Notes: a model not told the origin generated them from the sequence alone. A stretch of DNA of 8,842 bases from an uncultured Asticcacaulis sp. (GCA_946480525.1 CAMLLA010000157.1:1-8842), one strand, 5' to 3'; shown: positions 1-6,464, counted from the first letter of the stretch. Translations and numbers: made by a program.

Positions 1-1
1 G

Positions 2-1531
2 CTCCAGGGCGATAACACCGAGCTTCTGGTTATTCGCCGTGACCTGCTTCTCGATCCGGTCGCGATGCGCGACTACGTCTATAGCGAGCCAACCTTCGTC
101 AATCCTGACGGCAGCCGCAAGTCTGGCTGGAGAACGCAACTCGGGGCAGATGGCAAGCCGAACTACGATCCGGCGCGTATTTCCGAAATCGTCGAAACCA
201 CGACCAATGCATACCTGATGATGAATTTCGGCAAGGAATTCGACAACGGTATGTCGATCGACGGCAATTTCGGCGTGCGTTATACCACGACGGACCTCGC
301 CTCGGACGGTTTCATGGCCTACCGGTCGTTCGATCAGGATCAGCAAACCGCTTCGACGGTGGATGCTCCTCGGACACCCGATGCCGAATCGCACGACGCG
401 CCGCAGGACTATCTGCCGGAAACCACGCGCTGGCTGTGTCCTGCCCTTCCGGCCCCGCCGGCAGCTGGCTATTACGCGGCTTGTCCGTCTGGCAACATCG
501 GCAAGTCTGAAGCCAGAACGGTCGCAGTTGAGGATGACGCTTACTGGCTACCGTCGTTCAACGTGAAGTGGAACCTCAATTCGGAAATGCTCATCCGCTT
601 CGGCTACAGCAAGAACCTGAGCCGTCCGAACGTTCAGGATATGCGTGCCGGTCAGCAGACATCTGCGATCACGACCAGAACGTCGTATCCGTCAATCCCG
701 TCATGCACGCCACTACCTGGCTGTACGCAAGATCCATTGTTCGGTGTCGACCGTGGCGCCCAGAACATCACGCTCGACCAGATCCGGGTTACCGGCGGCA
801 ATCCGTTCCTAAAGCCGACCACAGCCTCCAACTACGATCTGTCGTGGGAATGGTACTTCCAGGGCGGCACGCTCTCGACCGCCGTCTTCAAGAAGGATCT
901 CCAGAATATCATCCAAGGCGGCGACATAACGCTTGGCTCCATGACGCTCGACGGCAAGACCGTGAACGTCGTTTATGGCGGTCCGGTGAATGCTGATGAA
1001 GCCAATCTTCAGGGTATCGAATTGGCCTATCAACAGTTTTATGACTTCTTGCCGGGGTGGATGTCGCACCTTGGCCTGCAAACGAACTTCACCTACATCG
1101 AATCCAGCGCAACACCACCGCCCGCGTACATCGACGCGAACGGTGACGGCGTGCCGGACGACTTCGGTACGATCTATCGCTTTGGGGTGAACGACCTTCT
1201 CGGCCAGTCCAAGTACATCTTCAACGTCGTCGGCATCTATCAGGACGACAAGTGGGAAGCCCGCCTGGCCTACAACTGGCGGTCGGAAAACTTGACGTCG
1301 TACCGCGACTACATCACCGGCGACCCCATCTATAACTCGGATGTTGGCTTCCTGGATGGCTCGTTGAAGTACAACATCAACCGTCAGGTCCAGATCAGCC
1401 TGAACGCGTCCAACCTGCTGGATACGAAAAACAAGGCCGAGGCGCAGATCAACGCCAATGGCGGCCGGGTGGACCGTTTCAGCTTCCTGAACGACCGCCG
1501 CTTCGTGTTCAGCGTGCGTTACCAGCACTAA
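2..1531 (+). CDS. TonB-dependent outer-membrane receptor, C-terminal part (5' end outside window)
   Basis: The frame is open from the window's left edge to TAA at 1529-1531, giving 509 visible residues; the plug and the start of the barrel lie upstream. It would be the outer-membrane beta-barrel that takes up a ligand using TonB/ExbBD energy. The recognisable parts are barrel strands such as GNFGVRYTTT, the family hallmark GNPFLKPT followed by a YDLSWEWYF strand (from 797), and the closing strands VQISLNASNLLDT and RRFVFSVRY. These fit the proteobacterial TonB-Xanth-Caul type of receptor. Two Cys pairs sit in probable surface loops (CPALPAPPAAGYYAAC and CTPLPGC). A DANGDGVPDD stretch at 1133-1162 looks like a calcium-binding loop. 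The protein ends in RYQH, not the usual terminal aromatic residue. The ligand cannot be read from the sequence. In related bacteria such receptors often neighbour halogenase-family genes, as here. Confidence 0.95.
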   Translation, partial: LQGDNTELLVIRRDLLLDPVAMRDYVYSEPTFVNPDGSRKSGWRTQLGADGKPNYDPARISEIVETTTNAYLMMNFGKEFDNGMSIDGNFGVRYTTTDLASDGFMAYRSFDQDQQTASTVDAPRTPDAESHDAPQDYLPETTRWLCPALPAPPAAGYYAACPSGNIGKSEARTVAVEDDAYWLPSFNVKWNLNSEMLIRFGYSKNLSRPNVQDMRAGQQTSAITTRTSYPSIPSCTPLPGCTQDPLFGVDRGAQNITLDQIRVTGGNPFLKPTTASNYDLSWEWYFQGGTLSTAVFKKDLQNIIQGGDITLGSMTLDGKTVNVVYGGPVNADEANLQGIELAYQQFYDFLPGWMSHLGLQTNFTYIESSATPPPAYIDANGDGVPDDFGTIYRFGVNDLLGQSKYIFNVVGIYQDDKWEARLAYNWRSENLTSYRDYITGDPIYNSDVGFLDGSLKYNINRQVQISLNASNLLDTKNKAEAQINANGGRVDRFSFLNDRRFVFSVRYQH

Positions 1532-1554
1532 GCCAAGTGTAAGCGTATAATCTG

Positions 1555-1582
1555 GCAAGGGGCGGATTTTTCCGCCCCTTGC
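1555..1582 (+). terminator. GC-rich hairpin after the receptor gene
   Basis: A perfect 12-bp stem (GCAAGGGGCGGA with TCCGCCCCTTGC) closes a TTTT loop 23 bases after the receptor stop codon. The stem is strong, but no T run follows it, so it is not a textbook intrinsic terminator. It could end transcription with help from Rho, or protect the 3' end of the receptor mRNA. Confidence 0.55.
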
Positions 1583-1662
1583 TCAGATCCCTAAACGCCG
1601 GGCTTAGGCGCTGCTGATTGCCTTCGGCTTGACGCCGTTCGGAGCGAAAAGGAATTCCCGTC

Positions 1663-2283
1663 ATGAAGAAAATACTAACAAAACTGGCTATCATCCTGGC
1701 AGTTGGCACATCGGTTGTGGCGCCTGGCGTGGTTGCCGCCAAGGCGCCGGTATACAAAGCCGCCGGACCGAAGGGCGGCGTCGGCTACACGACATCGTCC
1801 ATGGGTGAAAACCGATATGCCGTTGTTTATACGGGCGATTCACGCATGAAGCGCGATGTCGTCGCAAACTATGCCCTGCTCCGCGCTGCCGAGCTCACTT
1901 CGGAATCGGGGTTCGAGTGGTTCGCCGTTCTCAGCACCTCGGTCAAGGACATCGAAGTCGGAAGTGCCGATGACATGGCCTCACGCACCGGACAGTTTAT
2001 GGGCAACCCCAATTCTGCGACGACTGGCGCAGGATCGGATCAATCGGCGGGCAGCGGGGGCGGTGACGCCAATGTTGCCATGGGACCGTCCACAGGCGGC
2101 TTTGGCGGCGGGGATGTTCCGCCGGCGGTTCTTGAACGCTGGAAGCCGAAGAAAGTCGTCCAGGCGCTCCTGATCATCCAGATGGGCAAGGGCGATAACG
2201 CCACCTTCCCCGACGTGACGAAACAGCCGGAAATCTTCGACGCCAAGTCAACGACAGAGGAAATTCGCGCCGCCATGAAATAG
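1663..2283 (+). CDS. Exported protein of the CC0125/CC1285-like family
   Basis: This 206-residue protein starts at ATG 1663 behind AAAAGGA at 1647-1653, a good ribosome binding site. Residues 1-26 form a Sec signal peptide: MKK, a hydrophobic core, and VVAA before K27. There is no cysteine, hence no lipobox, so the mature protein is probably free in the periplasm. Residues 40-88 (VGYTTSSMGENRYAVVYTGD, then ALLRAAELT and GFEWFAV) match my memory of the CC0125/CC1285 family conserved block GYxxxxxxxNRYxVxFxGN...LLRAAELTxxxGxxWF. Known members are often lipoproteins of unknown function. Residues 122-150 are a Gly/Ser/Asp-rich linker, followed by a second segment (KKVVQALLIIQMGKG, 162-176) that looks like a beta strand. 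It lies between the receptor and the halogenase operon but has its own spacing on both sides. A role in uptake or envelope quality control is only a guess. The family call is moderately secure. Confidence 0.88.
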   Translation: MKKILTKLAIILAVGTSVVAPGVVAAKAPVYKAAGPKGGVGYTTSSMGENRYAVVYTGDSRMKRDVVANYALLRAAELTSESGFEWFAVLSTSVKDIEVGSADDMASRTGQFMGNPNSATTGAGSDQSAGSGGGDANVAMGPSTGGFGGGDVPPAVLERWKPKKVVQALLIIQMGKGDNATFPDVTKQPEIFDAKSTTEEIRAAMK

Positions 2284-2292
2284 GCGCGTCCA

Positions 2293-2336
2293 GAGTACGG
2301 CGCGTTGGGGTGAACACATTCCTTTGCACCGTACTC
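2293..2336. repeat. Inverted repeat after the exported-protein gene
   Basis: GAGTACGG at 2293-2300 is matched by CCGTACTC at 2329-2336, separated by 28 bases. It begins ten bases after the TAG stop at 2281-2283. The arms are exact, but the loop is long and no T run follows. It may form a weak 3' hairpin, or may simply be chance. Confidence 0.3.
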
Positions 2337-2412
2337 ACCGACCACGTCAATATATCCTAAGCGATCCATCCGACTTAAGCAAGAAATCGAGCCGCTCGAT
2401 ATCGAATGCTGT

Positions 2413-2426
2413 CAATTTCCAAATTG
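2413..2426. repeat. Inverted repeat CAATTT-CC-AAATTG
   Basis: Two exact 6-base arms surround a CC centre. It is the first of three palindromes in the AT-rich block and could be half of an operator pair. In such AT-rich DNA, chance is a real alternative. Confidence 0.35.
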
Positions 2427-2451
2427 AATTGCACGTTTACATGAATTTCAT

Positions 2452-2467
2452 TTATTAAATTTAATAA
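2452..2467. repeat. Perfect 16-bp palindrome TTATTAAATTTAATAA
   Basis: All 16 bases are self-complementary with no spacer. Its left half overlaps a TATTAA box that lies 18 bases after a TTGCAC (2429-2434), so a protein bound here could block an upstream promoter. It contains only A and T, which raises the chance of a random match. Confidence 0.4.
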
Positions 2468-2475
2468 CATTATTC

Positions 2476-2493
2476 GAAAATATACATATTTTC
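2476..2493. repeat. 18-bp inverted repeat with 8-base arms
   Basis: GAAAATAT and ATATTTTC flank an AC centre. It ends 11 bases before the TTGACA box at 2505, a fitting distance for an activator or repressor site. No regulator family could be assigned from the motif. Confidence 0.4.
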
Positions 2494-2504
2494 ATATTAA
2501 TTAC

Positions 2505-2533
2505 TTGACATGAGTAAGTCCACATTTTACCGT
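2505..2533 (+). promoter_or_regulatory. Possible sigma-70-type promoter
   Basis: A consensus TTGACA (2505-2510) is followed after 17 bases by TACCGT (2528-2533), which keeps the key T, A and final T of a -10 box but is otherwise poor. A short inverted repeat (TTACT/AGTAA, 2501-2517) overlaps the -35 box. Initiation would fall near 2540 and give a leader of about 160 bases before the ATG at 2699, with the terminator at 2580-2615 inside it. An alternative, weaker pair is TTGCAC (2429) with TATTAA (2453). Confidence 0.35.
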
Positions 2534-2599
2534 CAACACGGCTTCAACTCTTCTCCCGGAAGATTGTCCCGCCCCTATAGGGTGCCGCAGCCAAGATAG
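2510..2599 (+). CDS. Possible 29-residue leader ORF, weakly supported
   Basis: An ORF runs from ATG 2510 to TAG 2597-2599. Its stop codon falls in the loop of the terminator hairpin at 2580-2608, an arrangement seen in translation-controlled attenuators. The peptide begins MSKSTFYRQHGFN and is rich in Arg and Ser; it has no run of a single amino acid and no Trp. There is no visible Shine-Dalgarno sequence, and its ATG overlaps the TTGACA box, so it could only be translated from the more upstream promoter. I regard it as a candidate, not a confident gene. Confidence 0.2.
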   Translation: MSKSTFYRQHGFNSSPGRLSRPYRVPQPR

Positions 2600-2615
2600 G
2601 CGGCACCCTTTTTTT
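2580..2615 (+). terminator. Intrinsic terminator in the operon leader
   Basis: A perfect 9-bp stem, GGGTGCCGC (2580-2588) with GCGGCACCC (2600-2608), has an 11-base loop and is followed directly by seven T. This is a textbook Rho-independent terminator for the + strand. It lies almost 300 bases after the previous stop codon and 83 bases before the next start, so it more likely ends a short leader or small RNA, or acts as an attenuator, than terminates the 1663-2283 gene. Confidence 0.85.
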
Positions 2616-2624
2616 CAGGTTTCG

Positions 2625-2662
2625 CCCCAACCGCAGCCAGATCGCGCTGGCTGCGGTTGGGG
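2625..2662. repeat. Perfect 16-bp hairpin just upstream of the operon's first gene
   Basis: CCCCAACCGCAGCCAG (2625-2640) and its exact complement at 2647-2662 enclose a 6-base loop ATCGCG. It is GC-rich and very stable as RNA, and no T run follows on either strand. It ends 36 bases before the ATG at 2699. It could protect the 5' end of operon mRNA starting or processed here, serve as an RNA- or DNA-binding site, or be the remnant of a mobile repeat. Confidence 0.7.
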
Positions 2663-2684
2663 AAATCGTTTCTTGTGTGCCGAC

Positions 2685-2689
2685 GAAGG
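2685..2689 (+). promoter_or_regulatory. Ribosome binding site GAAGG that decides the start at 2699
   Basis: GAAGG lies 9 bases before ATG 2699. The in-frame upstream TTG at 2657 has no such site and lies inside the stable hairpin at 2647-2662, so the shorter 240-residue product is preferred. Confidence 0.65.
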
Positions 2690-2698
2690 CGGCGGTGG

Positions 2699-3421
2699 AT
2701 GGACGTGCAGCTATATGAAATCGGTCAGTCCAGGTCACGCGTCGTTGTGATCGACGACTTTCTGCCTGAGGCGAAACGGGCCGTCGACCTTGCTGCAGCC
2801 ATGGCCCCCTTCCCTCCGGAAGGTGAAACAGCCTATCCCGGCCGGCGCCGGCAGATTAATCCGGACGACACAGCATCGCATTATGTCATGGCAGCCATGA
2901 AAACCGTGGCGCCTTTGATCGGTGACGTGTTCTCATCCTCGGGTTTTCGCCTGCTCGAGGCGAGCTTTTCCCTCGTAACCACTCCTCCCGAAGCCCTCAG
3001 CGCCGTGCAGCGCCTTCCGCATTTCGACTGGGCCGACCCCGCCATCCTTGCCGTCCTGCATCACCTTCATGACGTGCCGGACACCGGAACATCCTTCTAC
3101 CGTCACATTGCTTCCGGGGTGGAGCGCGTCGATTCCGAAACTGCGCCACGGTTACGCCAGGCCATGCAGGACGAGGACGCACGCCTTGGCACGGCCGAGG
3201 GATTCACAACCGGAACCAGCGATCGCTACGAAAAGATTTTCCATGTCGAGGGGCGCTTCAACCGGTTGGTAATCTACCAGGGCGCCCTGCTTCATTCCGG
3301 CGACATTCCTGAGGATTTCGCGTTCAGCAGCGATCCCCGCACAGGACGCCTGACCGGAAATATTTTTATCCGGATCAATGCGCCTATTCTTGCCAATCCG
3401 GCCACTGCTGGAAACGCGTAA
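2699..3421 (+). CDS. DUF6445-like protein, possible Fe(II)/2-oxoglutarate oxygenase
   Basis: The 240-residue cytoplasmic protein has no signal peptide or membrane segment. It opens with a strand and turn typical of this group (VVVIDDFLP, 15-23). Residues H108 and D110 (PHFDWADP) form an HxD pair. They are followed by VLHHLHDVPDTGTSFYRH (119-136), then a late strand RLVIYQGALLHSGDIP with H199, and then RLTGNIFIRI with R217 and R225. HxD, a distal His and a following Arg are the iron and 2-oxoglutarate ligands in prolyl-hydroxylase-like enzymes. The function is therefore inferred from pattern, not proven; the DUF6445 name is from memory. It is the first gene of the operon, 14 bases ahead of the first halogenase. 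In comparable loci a SapC-like or cupin/JmjC-like gene often holds this place, so an oxygenase working on the halogenases' substrate would fit. Confidence 0.85.
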   Translation: MDVQLYEIGQSRSRVVVIDDFLPEAKRAVDLAAAMAPFPPEGETAYPGRRRQINPDDTASHYVMAAMKTVAPLIGDVFSSSGFRLLEASFSLVTTPPEALSAVQRLPHFDWADPAILAVLHHLHDVPDTGTSFYRHIASGVERVDSETAPRLRQAMQDEDARLGTAEGFTTGTSDRYEKIFHVEGRFNRLVIYQGALLHSGDIPEDFAFSSDPRTGRLTGNIFIRINAPILANPATAGNA

Positions 3422-3435
3422 AACAGGATGCCGAA

Positions 3436-4977
3436 ATGAGTGAAAATCCGGAGGCGATAACAAGCATATGCATCCTGGGCGGCGGCACGGCCGGCTGGAT
3501 GACCGCTTCAGCCCTGGCGCACAAGCTTCAAGGGTTGCCCATTGCCATCACACTCGTCGAATCGGACGAGATCGGAACGGTCGGCGTAGGGGAAGCAACG
3601 CTGCCCCATATCCGCAGCTTTAATACGGCGCTCAACATAGATGAGGTGGTTTTCATGAAAGCCACCGAAGCCACGTTCAAGCTGGGCATCGAATTTTGTA
3701 ACTGGGGCCGTGTGGGCGACCGCTACATCCATCCGTTCGGGGATTATGGCGAGAAGATCGACGGTGTCCCCTTCTACCAGTACTGGCTGCGGCTGAAGGA
3801 ACTGGGCGAAGTCTCGCGCCTGGACGACTATGCCTATCCCATCGCCATCTCCGAGGCGAACAGGTTTCGCCACCCGTCGGCAAATCCGGACGAGATCGAG
3901 TCGACCTTCGGATACGCCTATCAGTTCGACGCCACGCGATATGCCGCGTTTCTGCGTCAGTTCGCCGAAGGCCGCGGTGTATCCAGGCGCCAGGGGAAGG
4001 TGGTCGACACCCGGCTGAACGCGGAAAACGGGCATGTCGCGTCATTGACGCTGGACAGCGGCGAGGTCGTGGCCGCCGATCTGTATGTCGACTGCTCCGG
4101 GTTTCGCGGCATCCTTATCGAGCAGGCGTTGAAAACAGGGTACGATGACTGGAGCCGCTGGCTGCCGTGCAACCGCGCACTGGCCGTTCCAACGGAATCG
4201 CGTGGCGCCCTTACGCCTTTTACCCGTGCAACCGCCCTTGAGGCTGGATGGCAGTGGCGGATACCCCTTCAACATCGCACCGGCAATGGCCACGTCTATT
4301 GCAGCAGCTTCATCAGCGACGACGACGCGGCAAGCCGCCTGCTCGGCAACCTGGACGCCCCCGCCCTGGGCGACCCGCGGCAACTGTATTTTACTACCGG
4401 CCGCCGCCGCCGCTTCTGGAACCGCAATGTCGTCGCCATTGGCCTTGCCGCTGGGTTTCTCGAGCCGCTCGAGTCGACCTCGATCCATTTGATTCAGGAA
4501 GGGATCACCGAACTGTTGCAGATCTTTCCCGACAAGCGGTTTCTTGAGTCCGACATGGATGAGTATAACCGGCGCATGGGCCTGAATTTTGAGCGGGTGC
4601 GGGACTTCCTTCTGCTCCATTACGTGGCAACCCAACGCGACGATAGCGAGATGTGGCGGTACTTCCGCAATATGGCGCTTCCCGACAGTCTGGATGAGAA
4701 GATCCGGGCATGGCTCACCCGCGGGCATCTCATTCGTTACGAGTTCGGCGTCTTCCTTCCGCCCAGCTGGATTGCCGTTATGCTTGGGCAAAACCTGGTG
4801 CCGCGAAATTATGACCCCCGTGTGGGCCGGTTACCTGAACAGGCACTGCGACAGGCGGGCAGGAGTCTGAAACAACGGGTGCATGACGCAGCCGCCGCCA
4901 CGCCGGACCACGGCGCCTATATCCGGAAGATGGGCGCCGCCTCCGACACCGGCCCGCTTGTGGCGGGAAGGGGTTAG
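3436..4977 (+). CDS. FAD-dependent tryptophan-halogenase family enzyme, first copy
   Basis: At 513 residues it has the normal length for PrnA/RebH-type flavin halogenases, which use FADH2, O2 and halide to make hypohalous acid and pass it through a tunnel to an active-site Lys. Visible features in order are the FAD motif GGGTAGWM (15-22), the flavin strap [11 protein letters not shown] (47-57), the catalytic Lys K82 in ATFKLGIEF, a second FAD contact DLYVDCSGF (215-223), the signature WQWRIP (272-277), and EPLEST (343-348) with catalytic E346. All key residues are present, so it should be active. The substrate is unknown: the trp name is a family label, and related enzymes from Brevundimonas (BrvH) and Xanthomonas act on indole-like compounds, often preferring bromide. 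ATG 3436 follows AGGA at 3425-3428. A flavin reductase is needed but not seen here. Confidence 0.95.
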   Translation: MSENPEAITSICILGGGTAGWMTASALAHKLQGLPIAITLVESDEIGTVGVGEATLPHIRSFNTALNIDEVVFMKATEATFKLGIEFCNWGRVGDRYIHPFGDYGEKIDGVPFYQYWLRLKELGEVSRLDDYAYPIAISEANRFRHPSANPDEIESTFGYAYQFDATRYAAFLRQFAEGRGVSRRQGKVVDTRLNAENGHVASLTLDSGEVVAADLYVDCSGFRGILIEQALKTGYDDWSRWLPCNRALAVPTESRGALTPFTRATALEAGWQWRIPLQHRTGNGHVYCSSFISDDDAASRLLGNLDAPALGDPRQLYFTTGRRRRFWNRNVVAIGLAAGFLEPLESTSIHLIQEGITELLQIFPDKRFLESDMDEYNRRMGLNFERVRDFLLLHYVATQRDDSEMWRYFRNMALPDSLDEKIRAWLTRGHLIRYEFGVFLPPSWIAVMLGQNLVPRNYDPRVGRLPEQALRQAGRSLKQRVHDAAAATPDHGAYIRKMGAASDTGPLVAGRG

Positions 4978-4979
4978 CC

Positions 4980-6464
4980 ATGACGTCTGCGAACCTGTCA
5001 CCTGGCCGGCCGGCCGGACTTAGAATAGTGGTCTGCGGGGGAGGGCTGGCGGGCTGCATGACCGCAGCGGCTCTTGCCGCCTACAGGTCTGAAGCTCTCG
5101 ACATCACATGGATTGCCTGCAAGCCGGCGCCGGACGCCGATATCTTTTACGGTAACGTCGCGCCGCCAAGCGCTTATGAGTTCAATCTGGCGCTCGGGCT
5201 CGCCGAGCCGGACCTGCTTCTGGAAAGCGACACGGCCTTTTCCTATGGCACCCACTACAGGTCCTGGGGGGAGCGTCAATTGGACTGGGTCCAGGCCTTC
5301 CACCTGCCCTTGCCCGTCCTCGAAGGGGTGCCGTTTCACCATTACCTGACGCAGCAAGGCATCGAAGAGCTGGAGCCTTTTCTTGTATCGGCCCTGGCCG
5401 CCCGCCGTGGAGCCTTTGCGCATCCTCCGGAAGACCATGGCAATCCCCTGTCCCGCGCCGAATACGGCTACCATTTCGACACCGAGGACTATGGACGCCT
5501 GTTCGCCAGTGCCGCCGTCCGCGCCGGTATTTCGAGGATCGACGCAGAGATTGCCGGCCTGGATATGGCCGATGGCAATATCAGCGCCGTTCACTTGAGC
5601 AACGGCCGAACCGTCACAGCCGACCTTTGGGTGGATGCCACGGGGCCACTGGCCCAGTTGCTGTCACAGGCCGGTGCAAAAGCCCTCGGCAACCGACACC
5701 TTGTCGCACACCTTGCCCGCACGCAGGCAGATGATGCTGCGGGTGGCGTCACGGTTGTAACAGGTAATCCCGATGGCTGGCACGCACGGACCCCGCTGCG
5801 GTCTTCGGTTCTGTCCCTGACCGTGGCGGACGCGGAGAAAACACCGGACCTTCAGAGGCACGGCCAGGCTCTCTCCATGCGATCCGCCACAGCAACGATA
5901 GGACGGCGGGAAGCCGCGTGGTTGGGCAACTGCGTCGCAATCGGCCAGGCGGCATGCGTCGCAGAGCCCCTGACGCCCGCCCCGATGATTTTGCTGCAGC
6001 GGGACGTAGAGAGGCTGCTGACCCTGCTGCCTGTTTCAGACGACATGGCGGTCGAACGCCGGGAGTTCAATCGCCAGGCGGAGGCCGACTTCGCCCACGC
6101 CGGACTGTTTACGGGAGCCCTGTTTAAAACGCCCCCCCTATCAGGTTCTTCCTATTGGCGTCAGGCCTGCGAAGAGCCCGACGACGACCGTCTGCTGCGC
6201 AAGATCGAACAGTTTGAAAGCCGCGGGCTGCATGTCGCTTATGACCTCGAGCCCTTCAGTCCCGAAGACTGGCTCATCCTCCATTACGGCATGAGGCGCA
6301 AACCCGCCCGGTACGACCGGACCGCCGACCGTGCCGACCGGGCAGGCGTGAGGACCTATCTTGAGACCTTGCGCCGCGAGATCGACGGTCTGGTCCGGTC
6401 CATGCCGCCGCATGGCGTCTATCTGAACGGCCTGACCAACTATCTGCGGCAAAACAAGGGATAA
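4980..6464 (+). CDS. Degenerate halogenase-family flavoprotein lacking catalytic residues
   Basis: This intact 494-residue protein aligns end to end with its neighbours but has lost their catalytic residues. The FAD motif is GGGLAGCM (20-27), with Cys for Trp. The strap GVGEATxP is replaced by YGNVAPPSA (57-65). The catalytic Lys position is S88 (AFSYG), WxWxIP is WHARTP (267-272), and EPLEST is EPLTPA (329-334), so the catalytic Glu is T332 and the next Ser is Pro. Halogenation is therefore unlikely. FAD-binding remnants (DLWVDATGP, 215-223; NCVAIGQAA, 317-325) and the C-terminal MPPHGVYLNGL remain, so the fold and perhaps flavin binding persist. There is no stop or frameshift, and ATG 4980 follows a strong GGAAGGGG site and the previous stop by two bases. 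It is thus maintained and co-translated. It may be a scaffold or regulatory partner of the active copies, or an enzyme with another reaction. Confidence 0.9.
   Translation: MTSANLSPGRPAGLRIVVCGGGLAGCMTAAALAAYRSEALDITWIACKPAPDADIFYGNVAPPSAYEFNLALGLAEPDLLLESDTAFSYGTHYRSWGERQLDWVQAFHLPLPVLEGVPFHHYLTQQGIEELEPFLVSALAARRGAFAHPPEDHGNPLSRAEYGYHFDTEDYGRLFASAAVRAGISRIDAEIAGLDMADGNISAVHLSNGRTVTADLWVDATGPLAQLLSQAGAKALGNRHLVAHLARTQADDAAGGVTVVTGNPDGWHARTPLRSSVLSLTVADAEKTPDLQRHGQALSMRSATATIGRREAAWLGNCVAIGQAACVAEPLTPAPMILLQRDVERLLTLLPVSDDMAVERREFNRQAEADFAHAGLFTGALFKTPPLSGSSYWRQACEEPDDDRLLRKIEQFESRGLHVAYDLEPFSPEDWLILHYGMRRKPARYDRTADRADRAGVRTYLETLRREIDGLVRSMPPHGVYLNGLTNYLRQNKG

Larger units (their letters stand above)
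2405..2530. promoter_or_regulatory. AT-rich control region ahead of the halogenase operon
   Basis: This stretch is roughly three quarters A/T by eye, while all surrounding DNA is GC-rich. It carries three close inverted repeats and a TTGACA box, and no gene longer than about 30 codons. It is the natural place for the operon's promoter and operators, since the next terminator lies just downstream and the next gene starts at 2699. Binding by a nucleoid protein such as IHF or an H-NS-like silencer is possible but not shown. Confidence 0.5.

Noticed and set aside
809..1558. Minus-strand open frame opposite the receptor gene
   Set aside because: It starts within the hairpin region and mirrors the receptor coding sequence. 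Its Val/Arg/Asp-rich translation looks like a shadow frame.
2585..2656. Alternative pairing of CCGCAGCCA (2585-2593) with TGGCTGCGG (2648-2656) as an antiterminator
   Set aside because: The nine bases do pair, but the second strand is made only after the terminator's T run, and it would be held in the much stronger 16-bp hairpin. It cannot prevent termination in the usual way.
2657..2701. TTG start at 2657 for the DUF6445-like gene
   Set aside because: The extra 14 residues are Arg/Gly/Trp-rich and unlike the family start, no ribosome site precedes them, and the TTG is buried in a stable hairpin. ATG 2699 has GAAGG in front.
4042..4791. Minus-strand open frame opposite the first halogenase
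   Set aside because: It is the same antisense effect: no ribosome site, no family motif, and it is fully covered by a well-supported gene.
6125..6140. Run of seven C (6132-6138) in the degenerate halogenase gene as a sign of frameshift
   Set aside because: The protein continues to align with its paralogues on both sides of the run, so no frame change is needed and the divergence is not a sequencing artefact here.
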